A stretch of DNA of 64,000 nucleotides from Streptomyces parvus (GTDB lineage Bacteria; Actinomycetota; Actinomycetes; Streptomycetales; Streptomycetaceae): contig NZ_CP135079.1 of NCBI RefSeq assembly GCF_032121415.1, forward strand, positions 2,046,001 to 2,110,000. The letters are read 5' to 3'. Position 1 is the first letter of the stretch. Each line of letters starts with the position of its first letter. Below the pieces are notes generated by a model. The model did not search any database. It saw only the letters and a list, made by a program, of their open reading frames with translations, and was not told the DNA's origin. Position numbers and translations under genes: made by a program. Positions 8,231-16,905 of this stretch are shown here, in pieces.

Positions 8231-8884
8231 CTAGTCGTCGTCGCCGAGCACCGGCTCCGGGAGTGTGCCGGCGTTGTGCTCCAGCAGACGCCAGCCGCGC
8301 GCGCCCTCCCCCAGGACGGACCAGCAGCAGTTGGACAGCCCGCCGAGCCCTTCCCAGTGGTGCGCCTCCAGGCCCAGCAGCCGGCCGATCGTCGTCCTGA
8401 TCGTGCCGCCATGGCTGACCACGACGAGCGTGCCGTCCTCCGGAAGCTTCTCGGCGTGCTCCAGAACGACCGGAGCCGCCCGGTCGGCGACCTCGGTCTC
8501 CAGCTCGCCACCGCCCCGGCGCACGGGCTCACCGCGCTTCCAGGCGGCGTACTGCTCGCCGTAGCGCTCGACGATCTCCTGGTGCGTCAGCCCCTGCCAC
8601 TCGCCCGCGTACGTCTCACGGAGCGCGGCGTCGTGGGCGACGGTCAGGCCGCTGACGGCGGAGAGCTCGGCGGCCGTGGCCGCCGCCCGCCGGAGGTCGG
8701 AGGCGACGATGGCGTCCGGCTTCAGCGAGGCGAGCAGCCGGGCGGCGCGACGGGCCTGCCCGACGCCGGCCTCGGTCAGCTCGATGTCCGTGGAGCCCTG
8801 GAAGCGGCGCTCCAGGTTCCATGCCGTCTGGCCGTGCCGCCACAGGACGATCCTGCGGCCCTTGCCGCTCTTGCTGCCGTTCAG
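8231..8884 (-). CDS. Histidine phosphatase family protein (phosphoglycerate-mutase-like)
   Basis: The 217-residue protein has the family signature VLWRHGQTAWNLERRFQG near its start, with the phospho-accepting His in RHG. It also has the second catalytic His in VVVSHGGTIRTTIG and Glu in LRETYAGEWQGL. The family covers cofactor-dependent phosphoglycerate mutases and many broad phosphatases; the substrate is not decided here. There is no ATG, GTG or TTG before the RHG motif in this frame. The best start is CTG 8884, which overlaps the rsfS stop as CTGA and has GGAAGGTGA about 7 nt upstream. This matches translational coupling to rsfS. The N-terminus would be MNGSKSGKGRRIVLWRHG. Confidence 0.88.
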   Translation of the reverse strand: MNGSKSGKGRRIVLWRHGQTAWNLERRFQGSTDIELTEAGVGQARRAARLLASLKPDAIVASDLRRAAATAAELSAVSGLTVAHDAALRETYAGEWQGLTHQEIVERYGEQYAAWKRGEPVRRGGGELETEVADRAAPVVLEHAEKLPEDGTLVVVSHGGTIRTTIGRLLGLEAHHWEGLGGLSNCCWSVLGEGARGWRLLEHNAGTLPEPVLGDDD

Positions 8885-9312
8885 CTCTGGTCACCTTCCG
8901 TGCCGCCGTTGAGCTGTGCGTGCTCCTCGGCCTTGCCGCGGGTCTTGATCGCGTCCTCGGGGAGGGCGATCTCCGGGCAGTCCTTCCACAGGCGCTCCAA
9001 CGCGTAGAAGACGCGCTCCTCGCTGTGCTGGACGTGGATGACGATGTCGACGTAGTCGAGGAGGATCCAGCGGGCGTCGCGGTCGCCCTCGCGGCGCACC
9101 GGCTTGGCGCCGAGCTCCTTCTGGAGCCGCTCCTCGATCTCGTCGACGATCGACTTGACCTGGCGGTCGTTGGGGGCCGAGGCCAGCAGGAAGGCGTCGG
9201 TGATCGACAGCACATCGCTGACGTCGTAGGCGATGATGTCGTGCGCGAGCCGGTCGGCTGCCGCCTGGGCGGCGGCGTTGATGAGCTCGATGGAGCGGTC
9301 CGTGGCGGTCAC
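8881..9312 (-). CDS. rsfS: Ribosome silencing factor RsfS
   Basis: Member of the RsfS/Iojap family, which binds ribosomal protein L14 on the large subunit and blocks subunit joining when nutrients are low. The 143-residue protein has the core DVSDVLSITDAFLLASAPND and ARWILLDYVDIVIHVQ. The length fits the family. GTG 9312 gives the usual N-terminus MTATDRS; a TTG at 9342 would add ten residues, and neither has a strong Shine-Dalgarno. The stop overlaps the CTG start of the phosphatase gene by four bases. The nadD gene, its common partner elsewhere, lies 2 kb upstream. Confidence 0.9.
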   Translation of the reverse strand: MTATDRSIELINAAAQAAADRLAHDIIAYDVSDVLSITDAFLLASAPNDRQVKSIVDEIEERLQKELGAKPVRREGDRDARWILLDYVDIVIHVQHSEERVFYALERLWKDCPEIALPEDAIKTRGKAEEHAQLNGGTEGDQS

Positions 9313-9404
9313 ATGCAGGCTTTCGTCGGCGGTCGGATGCAACCTCTAGGGTCTCACGGACCGCCGACAGAGCTTTACTGCGTTTCACCGGCGGGGCCGC
9401 GGGC

Positions 9405-9440
9405 TGCCGCCGGCCGACGCCGAAGCACCGGCCGGCGGCA
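9405..9440 (-). terminator. Terminator after the LytR-C domain gene
   Basis: An 11-bp perfect stem (9405-9415 with 9430-9440) lies 10 bases beyond the stop of the gene ending at 9450, on the minus strand. It separates that gene from rsfS. Confidence 0.6.
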
Positions 9441-9449
9441 CCGAGCGGG

Positions 9450-11204
9450 CTACTGGACCTTGTAGTCCTGGCCCAGCACCGCGGACACGTCGGCGTTGGC
9501 GGCCGGTTCGCCCTTCTTCACGCCGCCTGCGGAAAGACCCAGGGTCTTGGCCACCTCGACGGCCTTCTGCTTGTCCTCCGCGGACCGGTAGAGCACGACG
9601 GACGACGCCTCGGCCCCGGCCTTGCCGCTGTCCACGAAGGCGTAACCGCCGTTGACCAGCTGGACCCGGGCGGCCTCCGCGGCCTTCTGGTTCCCGGTGG
9701 CGTTGCGGACGGCGACCCGGAGCGGAGCGCCTTCCTCGGGGGCCTTCACCGTGCCGCCGAGGATGTCCTTGACGACGCCGCGGGTGTCCGCCTCGGTGAG
9801 CGTGCCGTCCTCCTGGACCGGAAGCAGGGCCGTCTTGTAGTCGCCGACCTTGGCCCGCGAGGCCAGCTTGGCGAGCGAGGCCCCGAGGTCCTTCTCGGGC
9901 AGCGACGGGTCGAGCACCTGGAGCAGGGTCTCGATGGTGACGGTGGCGGCCTTGGGGTCCTCGGAGATCTTGCGCAGGGTGGCCCGCATGACCTCGCCGA
10001 AGCGGGCCAGCTGCTTGGCCTCGGGCTCGCCCTCCGCACGGTAGGTGGCGTACGCGACGGCCATCGGGCCGCTGAGCGTCTGGGCCTCGCCCTTGTTCAC
10101 CAGGGGTGACTCGCCCTTCTTCGTGGCGGGCACCTCGGTGTCGGTGTCGACCTCGATGTTGCCGACCAGCTCGACGAGGTTCTCCAGGTACGGGGTGTCC
10201 AGCCGCCAGGTGCCGGTGATCCGGGTGCCGAGGAGGGTGTCGATCGCCTCCCGGGTTCCGGTCCTGCCGTCGTCCTCGACGGACTTGCCGAGCGTGGTGG
10301 TGGTCCCGTCGTCGCCCGCGACCGCGAGGGAGTTGGGCAGCAGGACGGTGGTGCCCTGCTTGGTGGTGGCGTTGTCGACGAGCAGCGCCGTCGAGGTGCC
10401 GCCGTTCTTCGTGTCGTGCAGGTGCACCACGATCATGTCGCGCTGCTGGGCTCCGGCGGCGACGGTCTTCTTCTCGTCCGGTCCGGACAGGCCCGGGATC
10501 ATGTCGGCGGACCACAGATAGCCCACCCCGCCGACGACGACGAGAACGGCGACGACTATCAGGGCGACCATGCGGTTGCGGCCCTTGCGCCGGGCCTCCT
10601 CGCGCCGCTCACTGCGGCTCTCGGTGAACTTCAGCCAGTCGATGACGTCTTCGGAGTCCTCGTCGGGCTCCTCGATGAACGAGAACTGCTCGGTGCGGTA
10701 GTCCGGGTCGGGCTTGCGCTGCCCGGGAAGCACGGCGTCGGCCTCCGCCTCCGGCTCGGCCTCCTGCGGCGAGGGCTGCACGGGGGCCTGCGGGGCCTGT
10801 TCCGGTGCGGGGGCGGCGCCCTGCTGCGGGATGCTCCAGTGCTCGCCGGTGTCGACCGCGGCGGGCTGCTGCCCGGTGGCGTAGCCGTAGTCGGTGTAGG
10901 AGCCGTAGCCGTACCCCTGGTCACCGCCCTGGCCCTGCGCCTGGCCCTGCTGAGCGCCGGCGTAGGGGTCGTAACCCGGCTGCTGCTGAGGGTTGCCGTA
11001 CGCGTCGTGGCCGTAGCCGTAACCGGTGGTGTCCTGGGGCTGGGGGCCCTGGGCCTGCGGGGCGGCGTAGGGGTCGTAGCCCTGGCCCTGCTGGTCGTAC
11101 TGCTGCTGCCCCTGCTGCTGGTAGACCGGCTGCCCGTACGCGTCGTAGCCGACGATCTGCGGCTCCTGGTAGTACGGGTCGTACGGGTTCTGTCGGTCGT
11201 TCAC
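9450..11204 (-). CDS. LCP-like membrane protein with LytR C-terminal domain
   Basis: A 584-residue protein starting at GTG 11204, with GGAGAGGGG upstream. Residues 1-200 are low-complexity and rich in Tyr, Gln, Gly and Pro (repeats such as YDPYYQ and GYGYG), then acidic. One membrane segment lies at about 212-232. The outer part looks like a degenerate LytR-CpsA-Psr domain (about 240-480: regular pattern, but the usual Arg/Asp catalytic set is not obvious). It ends in a LytR_C-type domain (about 495-560, RVAVRNATGNQKAAEAARV). LCP enzymes ligate wall polymers to peptidoglycan, which fits the nearby wall-polymer genes, but loss of key residues would argue for a binding role. The gene starts 19 nt after the nadD stop. 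Confidence 0.75.
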   Translation of the reverse strand: MNDRQNPYDPYYQEPQIVGYDAYGQPVYQQQGQQQYDQQGQGYDPYAAPQAQGPQPQDTTGYGYGHDAYGNPQQQPGYDPYAGAQQGQAQGQGGDQGYGYGSYTDYGYATGQQPAAVDTGEHWSIPQQGAAPAPEQAPQAPVQPSPQEAEPEAEADAVLPGQRKPDPDYRTEQFSFIEEPDEDSEDVIDWLKFTESRSERREEARRKGRNRMVALIVVAVLVVVGGVGYLWSADMIPGLSGPDEKKTVAAGAQQRDMIVVHLHDTKNGGTSTALLVDNATTKQGTTVLLPNSLAVAGDDGTTTTLGKSVEDDGRTGTREAIDTLLGTRITGTWRLDTPYLENLVELVGNIEVDTDTEVPATKKGESPLVNKGEAQTLSGPMAVAYATYRAEGEPEAKQLARFGEVMRATLRKISEDPKAATVTIETLLQVLDPSLPEKDLGASLAKLASRAKVGDYKTALLPVQEDGTLTEADTRGVVKDILGGTVKAPEEGAPLRVAVRNATGNQKAAEAARVQLVNGGYAFVDSGKAGAEASSVVLYRSAEDKQKAVEVAKTLGLSAGGVKKGEPAANADVSAVLGQDYKVQ

Positions 11205-11223
11205 CGGTGCCCCTCTCCGTGGC

Positions 11224-11841
11224 TCATTCGCCGCGGTACAGCTGGCGCTTGTCGATGTAGCGGACCACGCCGTCCGGCACCAGGTACCAGACCGGCTCCC
11301 CCTGCGCGACCCTCTCACGGCAGTCCGTGGACGAGATCGCCAGTGCGGGCACCTCCACGAGGGAGACACCGCCCTCGGGCAGTCCGTCGTCCGTGAGCAC
11401 GTGACCCGGCCGGGTCACACCGATGAAGTGGGAGAGCGAGAACAGCTCCTCCGCGTCGCGCCAGGTGAGGATCTGGGCGAGCGCGTCGGCGCCGGTGATG
11501 AAGAAGAGGTCCGCGTCGCCGTGGACCTCGCGCAGGTCCCGCAGCGTATCGATGGTGTACGTCGGTCCGCCACGGTCGATGTCACTGCGGCTGACGGAGA
11601 ACTGCGGGTTGGACGCGGTGGCGATGACCGTCATCAGATAACGGTCCTCGGCCGGGGAGACCTTCTTGTGGCTCTTCTGCCACGGCTGCCCGGTCGGCAC
11701 GAAGACGACCTCGTCCAGATGGAACTGGGCGGCCACTTCACTGGCCGCCACCAGGTGTCCATGGTGGATCGGGTCGAATGTCCCGCCCATCACGCCGATA
11801 CGGCGCTTGCCGGGGCCGGTAGGCATCTCCTGCTCTCCCAT
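11224..11841 (-). CDS. nadD: Nicotinate-nucleotide adenylyltransferase
   Basis: Transfers AMP from ATP to nicotinate mononucleotide, giving deamido-NAD in NAD synthesis. The 205-residue protein has the nucleotidyltransferase signature [20 protein letters not shown], with the HxGH motif, and the C-terminal ISSTDCR motif. ATG 11841 gives [10 protein letters not shown]; a second ATG at 11826 has AGGAG directly against it, too close to be ideal. It probably forms one transcript with the downstream LytR-C gene. Confidence 0.94.
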   Translation of the reverse strand: MGEQEMPTGPGKRRIGVMGGTFDPIHHGHLVAASEVAAQFHLDEVVFVPTGQPWQKSHKKVSPAEDRYLMTVIATASNPQFSVSRSDIDRGGPTYTIDTLRDLREVHGDADLFFITGADALAQILTWRDAEELFSLSHFIGVTRPGHVLTDDGLPEGGVSLVEVPALAISSTDCRERVAQGEPVWYLVPDGVVRYIDKRQLYRGE

Positions 11842-11879
11842 GCGTGCAGAGCCTACTGGCACAGCTGTACGCCCCCGGC

Positions 11880-12041
11880 TCAGCGGTCGCGGTTGAAGCT
11901 GATGGTGATGAACAGAAGCAGCATCAGCGCGACGAAGGCCCCGGCGCCGACGAAGTAGGGGTTGAGGCTTTCGTGGTTGCCACCGCCCTCGCCCCCGGAG
12001 GCGAGAGTGACCAGCTGGTGAGTGGTGCTCGTGAGGCTCAT
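11880..12041 (-). CDS. Small single-pass membrane protein, 53 residues
   Basis: [23 protein letters not shown]... with a Gly/His/Asn-rich outer part, then one hydrophobic helix (about residues 28-48: [20 protein letters not shown]) ending FNRDR. The positive residues after the helix suggest a cytoplasmic C-terminus. It lies just upstream of nadD, with another one-helix protein of similar size upstream of it. No function is assigned. Confidence 0.65.
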   Translation of the reverse strand: MSLTSTTHQLVTLASGGEGGGNHESLNPYFVGAGAFVALMLLLFITISFNRDR

Positions 12042-12125
12042 CTTCGGCAGGACCTATCGATCGTGAGTCGGAAGGAAGACGTCGGGGCCATCGTATGCGG
12101 GACCCTCGGGCACGCTCACGGCGAC

Positions 12126-12278
12126 TCAGTCGTTGTTGTCGTCGTTGCGGTATCCGCGCAGCAGGAACCAGGCGAGCAGCGCCGCTCCGAGGATCGAGAC
12201 GAGCAGCACGATCCGGAGGGTGTCACCCGGTCCCTGCTCCTGGGACGCGGCGGCGAGCAGTACGGCGGTGTGCGGCAT
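12126..12278 (-). CDS. Small single-pass membrane protein, 50 residues
   Basis: [21 protein letters not shown]... starting at ATG 12278 with GAGGAG 8 nt upstream. A hydrophobic helix spans about residues 22-42 ([18 protein letters not shown]), followed by [10 protein letters not shown]. The first ten residues could also read as a short signal. It resembles the 53-residue neighbour in size and topology and may be co-transcribed with it. Function unknown. Confidence 0.68.
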   Translation of the reverse strand: MPHTAVLLAAASQEQGPGDTLRIVLLVSILGAALLAWFLLRGYRNDDNND

Positions 12279-12389
12279 TTCGGGCGCTCCTCACAGTTAT
12301 CCACAGCCCCCCGCACACCGTAGCGCCAGCGCATACGCTGGCTTTTGTCCGGGGGACGAGCAACGTCTCGTACGAACAGGGGGCCATCC

Positions 12390-13502
12390 ATGACCGACGA
12401 CAGTCACGAGAACGTGCCGAGCAGGGCGCGCAGGCGATTTCCCGGGATCTCCTCCCGGGCCTACGAGCACCCCGCCGACCGCTCGGCCCTGGTGGCCCTG
12501 CGCAAGCTGACCGGGTTCGACACCGTGTTCAAGGCGCTCAGCGGGCTGCTCCCGGAGCGGAGCCTGCGGCTGCTCTTCCTCTCCGACTCCGTCCGGGTGA
12601 GCGACGCGCAGTTCGCCCATCTCAACGACATGCTGCGCGACGCGTGTTACATCCTGGACCTGGAGAAGGTCCCGCCGATGTACGTGAAGCAGGACCCGCA
12701 GCCCAACGCCATGTGCATCGGTCTCGACGAGCCGATCATCGTGGTCACCACGGGCCTCGTCGAGCTGCTCGACGAGGAGGAGATGCGGGCGGTGGTGGGC
12801 CACGAGGTGGGCCACGCCCTCTCCGGTCACTCGGTCTACCGGACGATACTGCTCTTCCTGACCAACCTCGCCGTGAAGGTCGCCTGGATCCCGCTGGGCA
12901 ATGTGGCGATCATGGCGATCGTGACGGCGCTGCGCGAGTGGTTCCGCAAGTCGGAGCTGTCCGCGGACCGGGCCGGGCTGCTGGTGGGACAGGACATCCA
13001 GGCGTCGATGCGCGGCCTGATGAAGATCGCGGGCGGCAACCACCTCCACGAGATGAACGTGGACGCCTTCCTCGCCCAGGCCGACGAGTACGAGAAGAGC
13101 GGTGACCTCCGCGACTCCGTCCTCAAGATCCTCAATGTGCTGCCCCGGACGCACCCGTTCACCGCCGTGCGCGCCGCCGAGCTGAAGAAGTGGTCGGAGA
13201 CCCGCGAATTCCAGCGGATCATGGACGGCCACTACCCCCGGCGCGACGAGGACAAGGACACCTCGGTGACCGACTCGTTCCGGGAGTCCGCATCGCACTA
13301 CGCGGACACGGTGCGCACCAGCAAGGACCCGCTGATGAAGTTGGTGGGCGACATCGCCGGGGGCGCGGGGGACCTGGGCGGCAAGCTGCGCGACCGGTTC
13401 ACCGGAGGCGGCTCCGGCGGCAGTTCCGCTACGGGCGGGGGCGGGGCGTCCGATCGGCCTCAGGACCCGGAGGAGGGGAGCTCGGGGCCGTCGAAGGGCT
13501 GA
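12390..13502 (+). CDS. M48 family membrane metalloprotease (HtpX-like)
   Basis: A 370-residue protein; ATG 12390 has AGGGGG about 7 nt upstream. It has the zinc protease motif HEVGH (138-142) and the third ligand Glu in SELSADRAG (E189), as in HtpX/Ste24 peptidases. A hydrophobic stretch at about 150-180 between the motif and the third ligand fits membrane insertion. The C-terminus (from ~345) is Gly/Ser-rich and disordered. HtpX-type enzymes degrade misfolded membrane proteins. The last 74 bases of the gene overlap, on the opposite strand, the last 74 bases of the next gene. Confidence 0.88.
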   Translation: MTDDSHENVPSRARRRFPGISSRAYEHPADRSALVALRKLTGFDTVFKALSGLLPERSLRLLFLSDSVRVSDAQFAHLNDMLRDACYILDLEKVPPMYVKQDPQPNAMCIGLDEPIIVVTTGLVELLDEEEMRAVVGHEVGHALSGHSVYRTILLFLTNLAVKVAWIPLGNVAIMAIVTALREWFRKSELSADRAGLLVGQDIQASMRGLMKIAGGNHLHEMNVDAFLAQADEYEKSGDLRDSVLKILNVLPRTHPFTAVRAAELKKWSETREFQRIMDGHYPRRDEDKDTSVTDSFRESASHYADTVRTSKDPLMKLVGDIAGGAGDLGGKLRDRFTGGGSGGSSATGGGGASDRPQDPEEGSSGPSKG

Positions 13503-14565
13503 CGGCCGCCAGGGTCCCGCACAGGGCCGCCGTGGGCGGGCCCGAGGCGTACGGGTCGGTGGCGGCGGGGCCGCGGGCGTCCGCCTTCTCCCCTGCCAGG
13601 AGAGGACGGAGCATCCCGGTCGCCTCGGCCGAGCAGGACTGCGGCCCGGCCTGGACATGGGCCGTGCGCACCTCTAGGCGGTGGAGCCGCAGGTCCTCCC
13701 GGTCGAGGCGGAAGTGCAGCTCACGCCGAACGGTGAACAGGGACGCGCCGTCCTTGCGCGACGCCCCCTCCGCCGGACGCAGGGCGTAGGTGAAGGTGTG
13801 GTCCGAGACGACGCCGAGGACGCCCGCCGCCTCCTCCTCGTAGCGGAGGGTGCCCTGGACCCGGATCTGCGGGTCCGCGAGCTCCACCCGCTGTGGGTCG
13901 AAGCGGACCAGCCACCCGGTGGCGGCGTGGCTCCCGTCGTCCGCCGGGTCGCTCAGGCTCCGTTCGAACTGGGCGCGCTGGTCCGGGTCGAGGAGGTGCT
14001 CGACGGGCCGGCGTACGGAGCCGGTGAGGACGTCGGGGTTGAGGGACGACTCCACCAGGTAGTCCTTGACCGTGGCGAGTGCGGCGGTGATCTGGCTGTC
14101 GGAGAAGTTCTGGGTGCGCTTCACGGCGGGGAAGTTGATGCCCTCCGCGCCCGTGCGGAATCCGGAGACCGGCTCGGCCCGGTACAGCTGCTCGGGTGAT
14201 CCGCCCGCTACGGCGCCCCGGGGGGCCAGGGGGATGACGGTGGTCCGCAGGGGTTCGGCGCGTCGGGGGGCCGGCTGGGGATACGGGCTGCGGAACCCGA
14301 TGTAGACGGCCACGGCGAAGGCCAGGGCGATGAGGACCACCAGGGCTATGGCGGCCCGGGAGCCGCCTCCGCCGCGGACGTGCGGCTGCTCCTCGGGGAC
14401 GGTGCGGACGGCGCGGGCGTGGTCGCCCATCCGTTCCTGCGCGGAGTACTCCCGCATCCGGGCAGCCTGGATGAACGATTCGTCGAAGACGAGCGAGCGG
14501 TATTCGTCCTCCCCGCCCGCAGGGTTCTCGGGCGGGCCGTCCGGCGGTTCTGAGCGGCCTGTCAT
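13429..14565 (-). CDS. Single-pass membrane protein with extracellular domain, function unknown
   Basis: A 378-residue protein; ATG 14565 has GGGAG upstream. The cytoplasmic N-terminus contains VFDESFIQAARMREYSAQER (about 26-45), then a membrane segment at 71-91 and a ~280-residue outer domain with alternating beta-like segments (for example HTFTYALRP, LHFRLDREDLRLHRLEV). The tail is Pro/Ser-rich and is encoded in the overlap with the M48 gene. The N-terminal motif recurs in the neighbouring 194-residue protein. I do not recognise the outer domain. Confidence 0.8.
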   Translation of the reverse strand: MTGRSEPPDGPPENPAGGEDEYRSLVFDESFIQAARMREYSAQERMGDHARAVRTVPEEQPHVRGGGGSRAAIALVVLIALAFAVAVYIGFRSPYPQPAPRRAEPLRTTVIPLAPRGAVAGGSPEQLYRAEPVSGFRTGAEGINFPAVKRTQNFSDSQITAALATVKDYLVESSLNPDVLTGSVRRPVEHLLDPDQRAQFERSLSDPADDGSHAATGWLVRFDPQRVELADPQIRVQGTLRYEEEAAGVLGVVSDHTFTYALRPAEGASRKDGASLFTVRRELHFRLDREDLRLHRLEVRTAHVQAGPQSCSAEATGMLRPLLAGEKADARGPAATDPYASGPPTAALCGTLAAVSPSTAPSSPPPGPEADRTPRPRP

Positions 14566-14805
14566 GACTTCTCTCCCGATCTCCACACCGGTTGGTTCGG
14601 TGCGCAACGGTCTGCTTCGGCCGAGCGGGGCGTGCGGCAGCGAGAAGCCCCCCTGGGAACGAGGGGTCACATCTTCAGAGTAGGTCGATTGCGCTCCGTG
14701 TAAACGCGGAGACCGCCGGGAACTGCGGAGGCGACGGGGGCCACCGTCGGCGAACGGGTGACGGGAGGAGCCGGGGCTCTGGGGGGTGCCCGCCCGGCGC
14801 CCGCC

Positions 14806-15390
14806 TCAGGGCACCCGGGGCTCGGCGGAGACCACGGGGCGGGAGTAGTCGGCGGAGGCCGACGGGGCGGCCCCGGGCTTGTCCACATCGCTGCTGGCGG
14901 GGGGCGGCACCTGGTCCTGGCGGTTGTTCGACGCGCCCCGGTAGACCGCGGTGAAGGCGAGGGAGACCATGCCGACGCCCATCACCACAGCGAGCAGCCA
15001 GGCTACCGGCCGGTGCCAGCGGGCGGAGTTGCGGTAGGGGCGCAGGGAGCCGCCGTGGCGGCCGTAGGGCCCGGGGCCGTCGCCGTCGTCCGCGTAGCCG
15101 TCGTCCGGGTCGTAGTCGAGGTCCTGGGGATCGTGGTGGCCGCGGGAGCCGCCGTAGCCGTATTCGTCGTCGTCCGCGCGACGGGTTCGGCGGGCGCGGG
15201 CCGCGTCGGCCTCGGCACGGGCCTCGGCAGCGGCGAGCAGGCGCTCCACGGCGGTGGGTTCGTGGACGGGCGCCGACCGGACGAAGTCCTCGTCGAACAC
15301 CACGGAGGCGAAGTCCTCGTCCGCGCCCCCGCGGTCGTCGTCGGGCTCCCAGCCGTCAGGAAACGGCTTGCCCCCCACGTCGTCCGGCAC
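14806..15390 (-). CDS. Single-pass membrane protein sharing the FDExF motif
   Basis: A 194-residue protein; GTG 15390 gives MPDDVGGKPFPDG. The N-terminus contains VFDEDFVRSAPVHEPTAVER (about 31-50), followed by an Ala/Arg/Glu helix, an Asp/Tyr/Gly-rich linker, one membrane helix (129-150) and a short outer tail of about 45 residues rich in Pro and Ser. Apart from the shared N-terminal motif it has no sequence in common with its larger neighbour. This suggests that both bind the same cytoplasmic partner. The 240 bases to the next gene (14566-14805) show no further gene. Confidence 0.72.
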   Translation of the reverse strand: MPDDVGGKPFPDGWEPDDDRGGADEDFASVVFDEDFVRSAPVHEPTAVERLLAAAEARAEADAARARRTRRADDDEYGYGGSRGHHDPQDLDYDPDDGYADDGDGPGPYGRHGGSLRPYRNSARWHRPVAWLLAVVMGVGMVSLAFTAVYRGASNNRQDQVPPPASSDVDKPGAAPSASADYSRPVVSAEPRVP

Positions 15391-15443
15391 GGTTTCAGCG
15401 TAGCCGGGCCGGGACCTTTTGGGCAGGGACCCCGCAAACTCCC

Positions 15444-15457
15444 CCGGATCGATCCGG
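15444..15457. repeat. 14-bp perfect palindrome upstream of the 194-residue protein gene
   Basis: CCGGATCGATCCGG lies about 55 nt upstream of the GTG at 15390, flanked by C-rich and G-rich runs that extend the symmetry. It could be an operator, or chance in GC-rich sequence. Confidence 0.35.
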
Positions 15458-15471
15458 AGGGGACACACGGG

Positions 15472-15495
15472 CGCCCCCTCCGGGCGGAGGGGGCG
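15472..15495 (-). terminator. Terminator after proA
   Basis: Perfect 10-bp stem CGCCCCCTCC/GGAGGGGGCG with a 4-nt loop, 24 bases beyond the proA stop on the minus strand. Confidence 0.65.
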
Positions 15496-15518
15496 ACGGT
15501 GTGCAGGAGAGACGGGTG

Positions 15519-16802
15519 CTAGCGGGTGTGGCCGTCGCCCGTGACGATGTACTTCGTCGAGGTCAGCTCGGGCAGGCCCATCGGGCCCCGGGCGTGCAGC
15601 TTCTGGGTGGAGATGCCGATCTCGGCGCCGAAGCCGAACTGCCCGCCGTCCGTGAACCGGGTGGAGGCGTTGACGGCGACCGTGGTCGAATCGACCAGTT
15701 GGGTGAACCGGCGGGCGGCGGCCTGCGAGGTGGTGACGATCGCCTCGGTGTGGCCGGAGGACCAGAGCCGGATGTGGGCGACCGCCGCGTCCAGGGAGTC
15801 GACGACCGCCGCGGCGATGTCGTAGGAGAGGTATTCGGTCTCCCAGTCCTCCGTCGTCGCCGGGACCACGGTGGCCTTCGAGCCCTCGGCACGGGCGAGG
15901 ACGTGTTCGTCGCCGTGGACGGTGACTCCGGCCTCGGCCAGCGCGTTCAGGGCGAGCGGCAGGAAGTCGTCCGCCACGTCCTTGTGGACGAGCAGGGTCT
16001 CGGCCGCGTTGCAGACGCTGGGGCGCTGGGCCTTGGAATTGATCAGGATGTCCACGGCCATGGCCAGGTCCGTCCGCGCGTCGACGTACACGTGGCAGTT
16101 GCCGGTGCCGGTCTCGATGACGGGGACAATGGACTCCTCGACGACCGTGCGGATCAGCGAGGCGCCGCCGCGCGGGATGAGGACGTCGACGAGGCCGCGG
16201 GCCCTCATCAGTTCCGTCACGGAGTCACGGCTCTCGCCCGGGACGAGCTGCACCGCGTCGGCGGGGAGGCCGGAGCCGCCGACCGCGTCGCGCAGGACCC
16301 GGACGAGCGCGGTGTTGGAGGCGTAGGCGGAGGAGGAGCCGCGCAGCAGGACCGCGTTGCCGGACTTCAGGCAGAGGGCGGCGGCGTCGACGGTGACGTT
16401 GGGCCGGGCCTCGTAGATGATGCCGACCACGCCCAGGGGGACCCTGACCTGGCGGAGGTCGATGCCGTTGGGGAGGGTCGAGCCGCGCACCACTTCGCCG
16501 ACCGGGTCGGGGAGGGCCGCGACGTCCCGTACGTCGGCGGCGATGGCACGGATGCGGTCCGGGGTGAGGGTCAGGCGGTCGATGATGCCTTCGCTCGTCC
16601 CGGCCTCGCGGGCGCGCTCGACGTCCTGCGCGTTGGCCTCGACGATCTCGGCGGTCCGCACTTCCAGGGCGTCGGCGATGGCCAGCAGCGCGTCGTCCTT
16701 GGCCGCGCGCGGGAGGGGCGCGATGTCGGAGGCGGCGGCGCGGGCCCGGTAGGCGGCCTGCGTGACCGGGGAGAGGTTGTCGTAGGGCGAGAGCGTGGTC
16801 AT
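15519..16802 (-). CDS. proA: Gamma-glutamyl phosphate reductase
   Basis: Second enzyme of proline synthesis: reduces glutamyl-5-phosphate to glutamate-5-semialdehyde with NADPH. The 427-residue protein has the aldehyde-dehydrogenase fold with the catalytic Cys in [15 protein letters not shown] and the conserved [20 protein letters not shown]. The length fits the family. proB lies upstream in the same direction, separated by an unknown gene, so all three may form one transcript. The ATG at 16802 is the only reasonable start. Confidence 0.96.
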   Translation of the reverse strand: MTTLSPYDNLSPVTQAAYRARAAASDIAPLPRAAKDDALLAIADALEVRTAEIVEANAQDVERAREAGTSEGIIDRLTLTPDRIRAIAADVRDVAALPDPVGEVVRGSTLPNGIDLRQVRVPLGVVGIIYEARPNVTVDAAALCLKSGNAVLLRGSSSAYASNTALVRVLRDAVGGSGLPADAVQLVPGESRDSVTELMRARGLVDVLIPRGGASLIRTVVEESIVPVIETGTGNCHVYVDARTDLAMAVDILINSKAQRPSVCNAAETLLVHKDVADDFLPLALNALAEAGVTVHGDEHVLARAEGSKATVVPATTEDWETEYLSYDIAAAVVDSLDAAVAHIRLWSSGHTEAIVTTSQAAARRFTQLVDSTTVAVNASTRFTDGGQFGFGAEIGISTQKLHARGPMGLPELTSTKYIVTGDGHTR

Positions 16803-16905
16803 GCCCGCAGAGTAATGCGCGCTCTGCGGGCATCCGTCACGTATCCCGTGATGCGAGACGGCCGACCGCGGGTCGGACGCCCCCTGGGGAGCAGCGGCGC
16901 GGACG

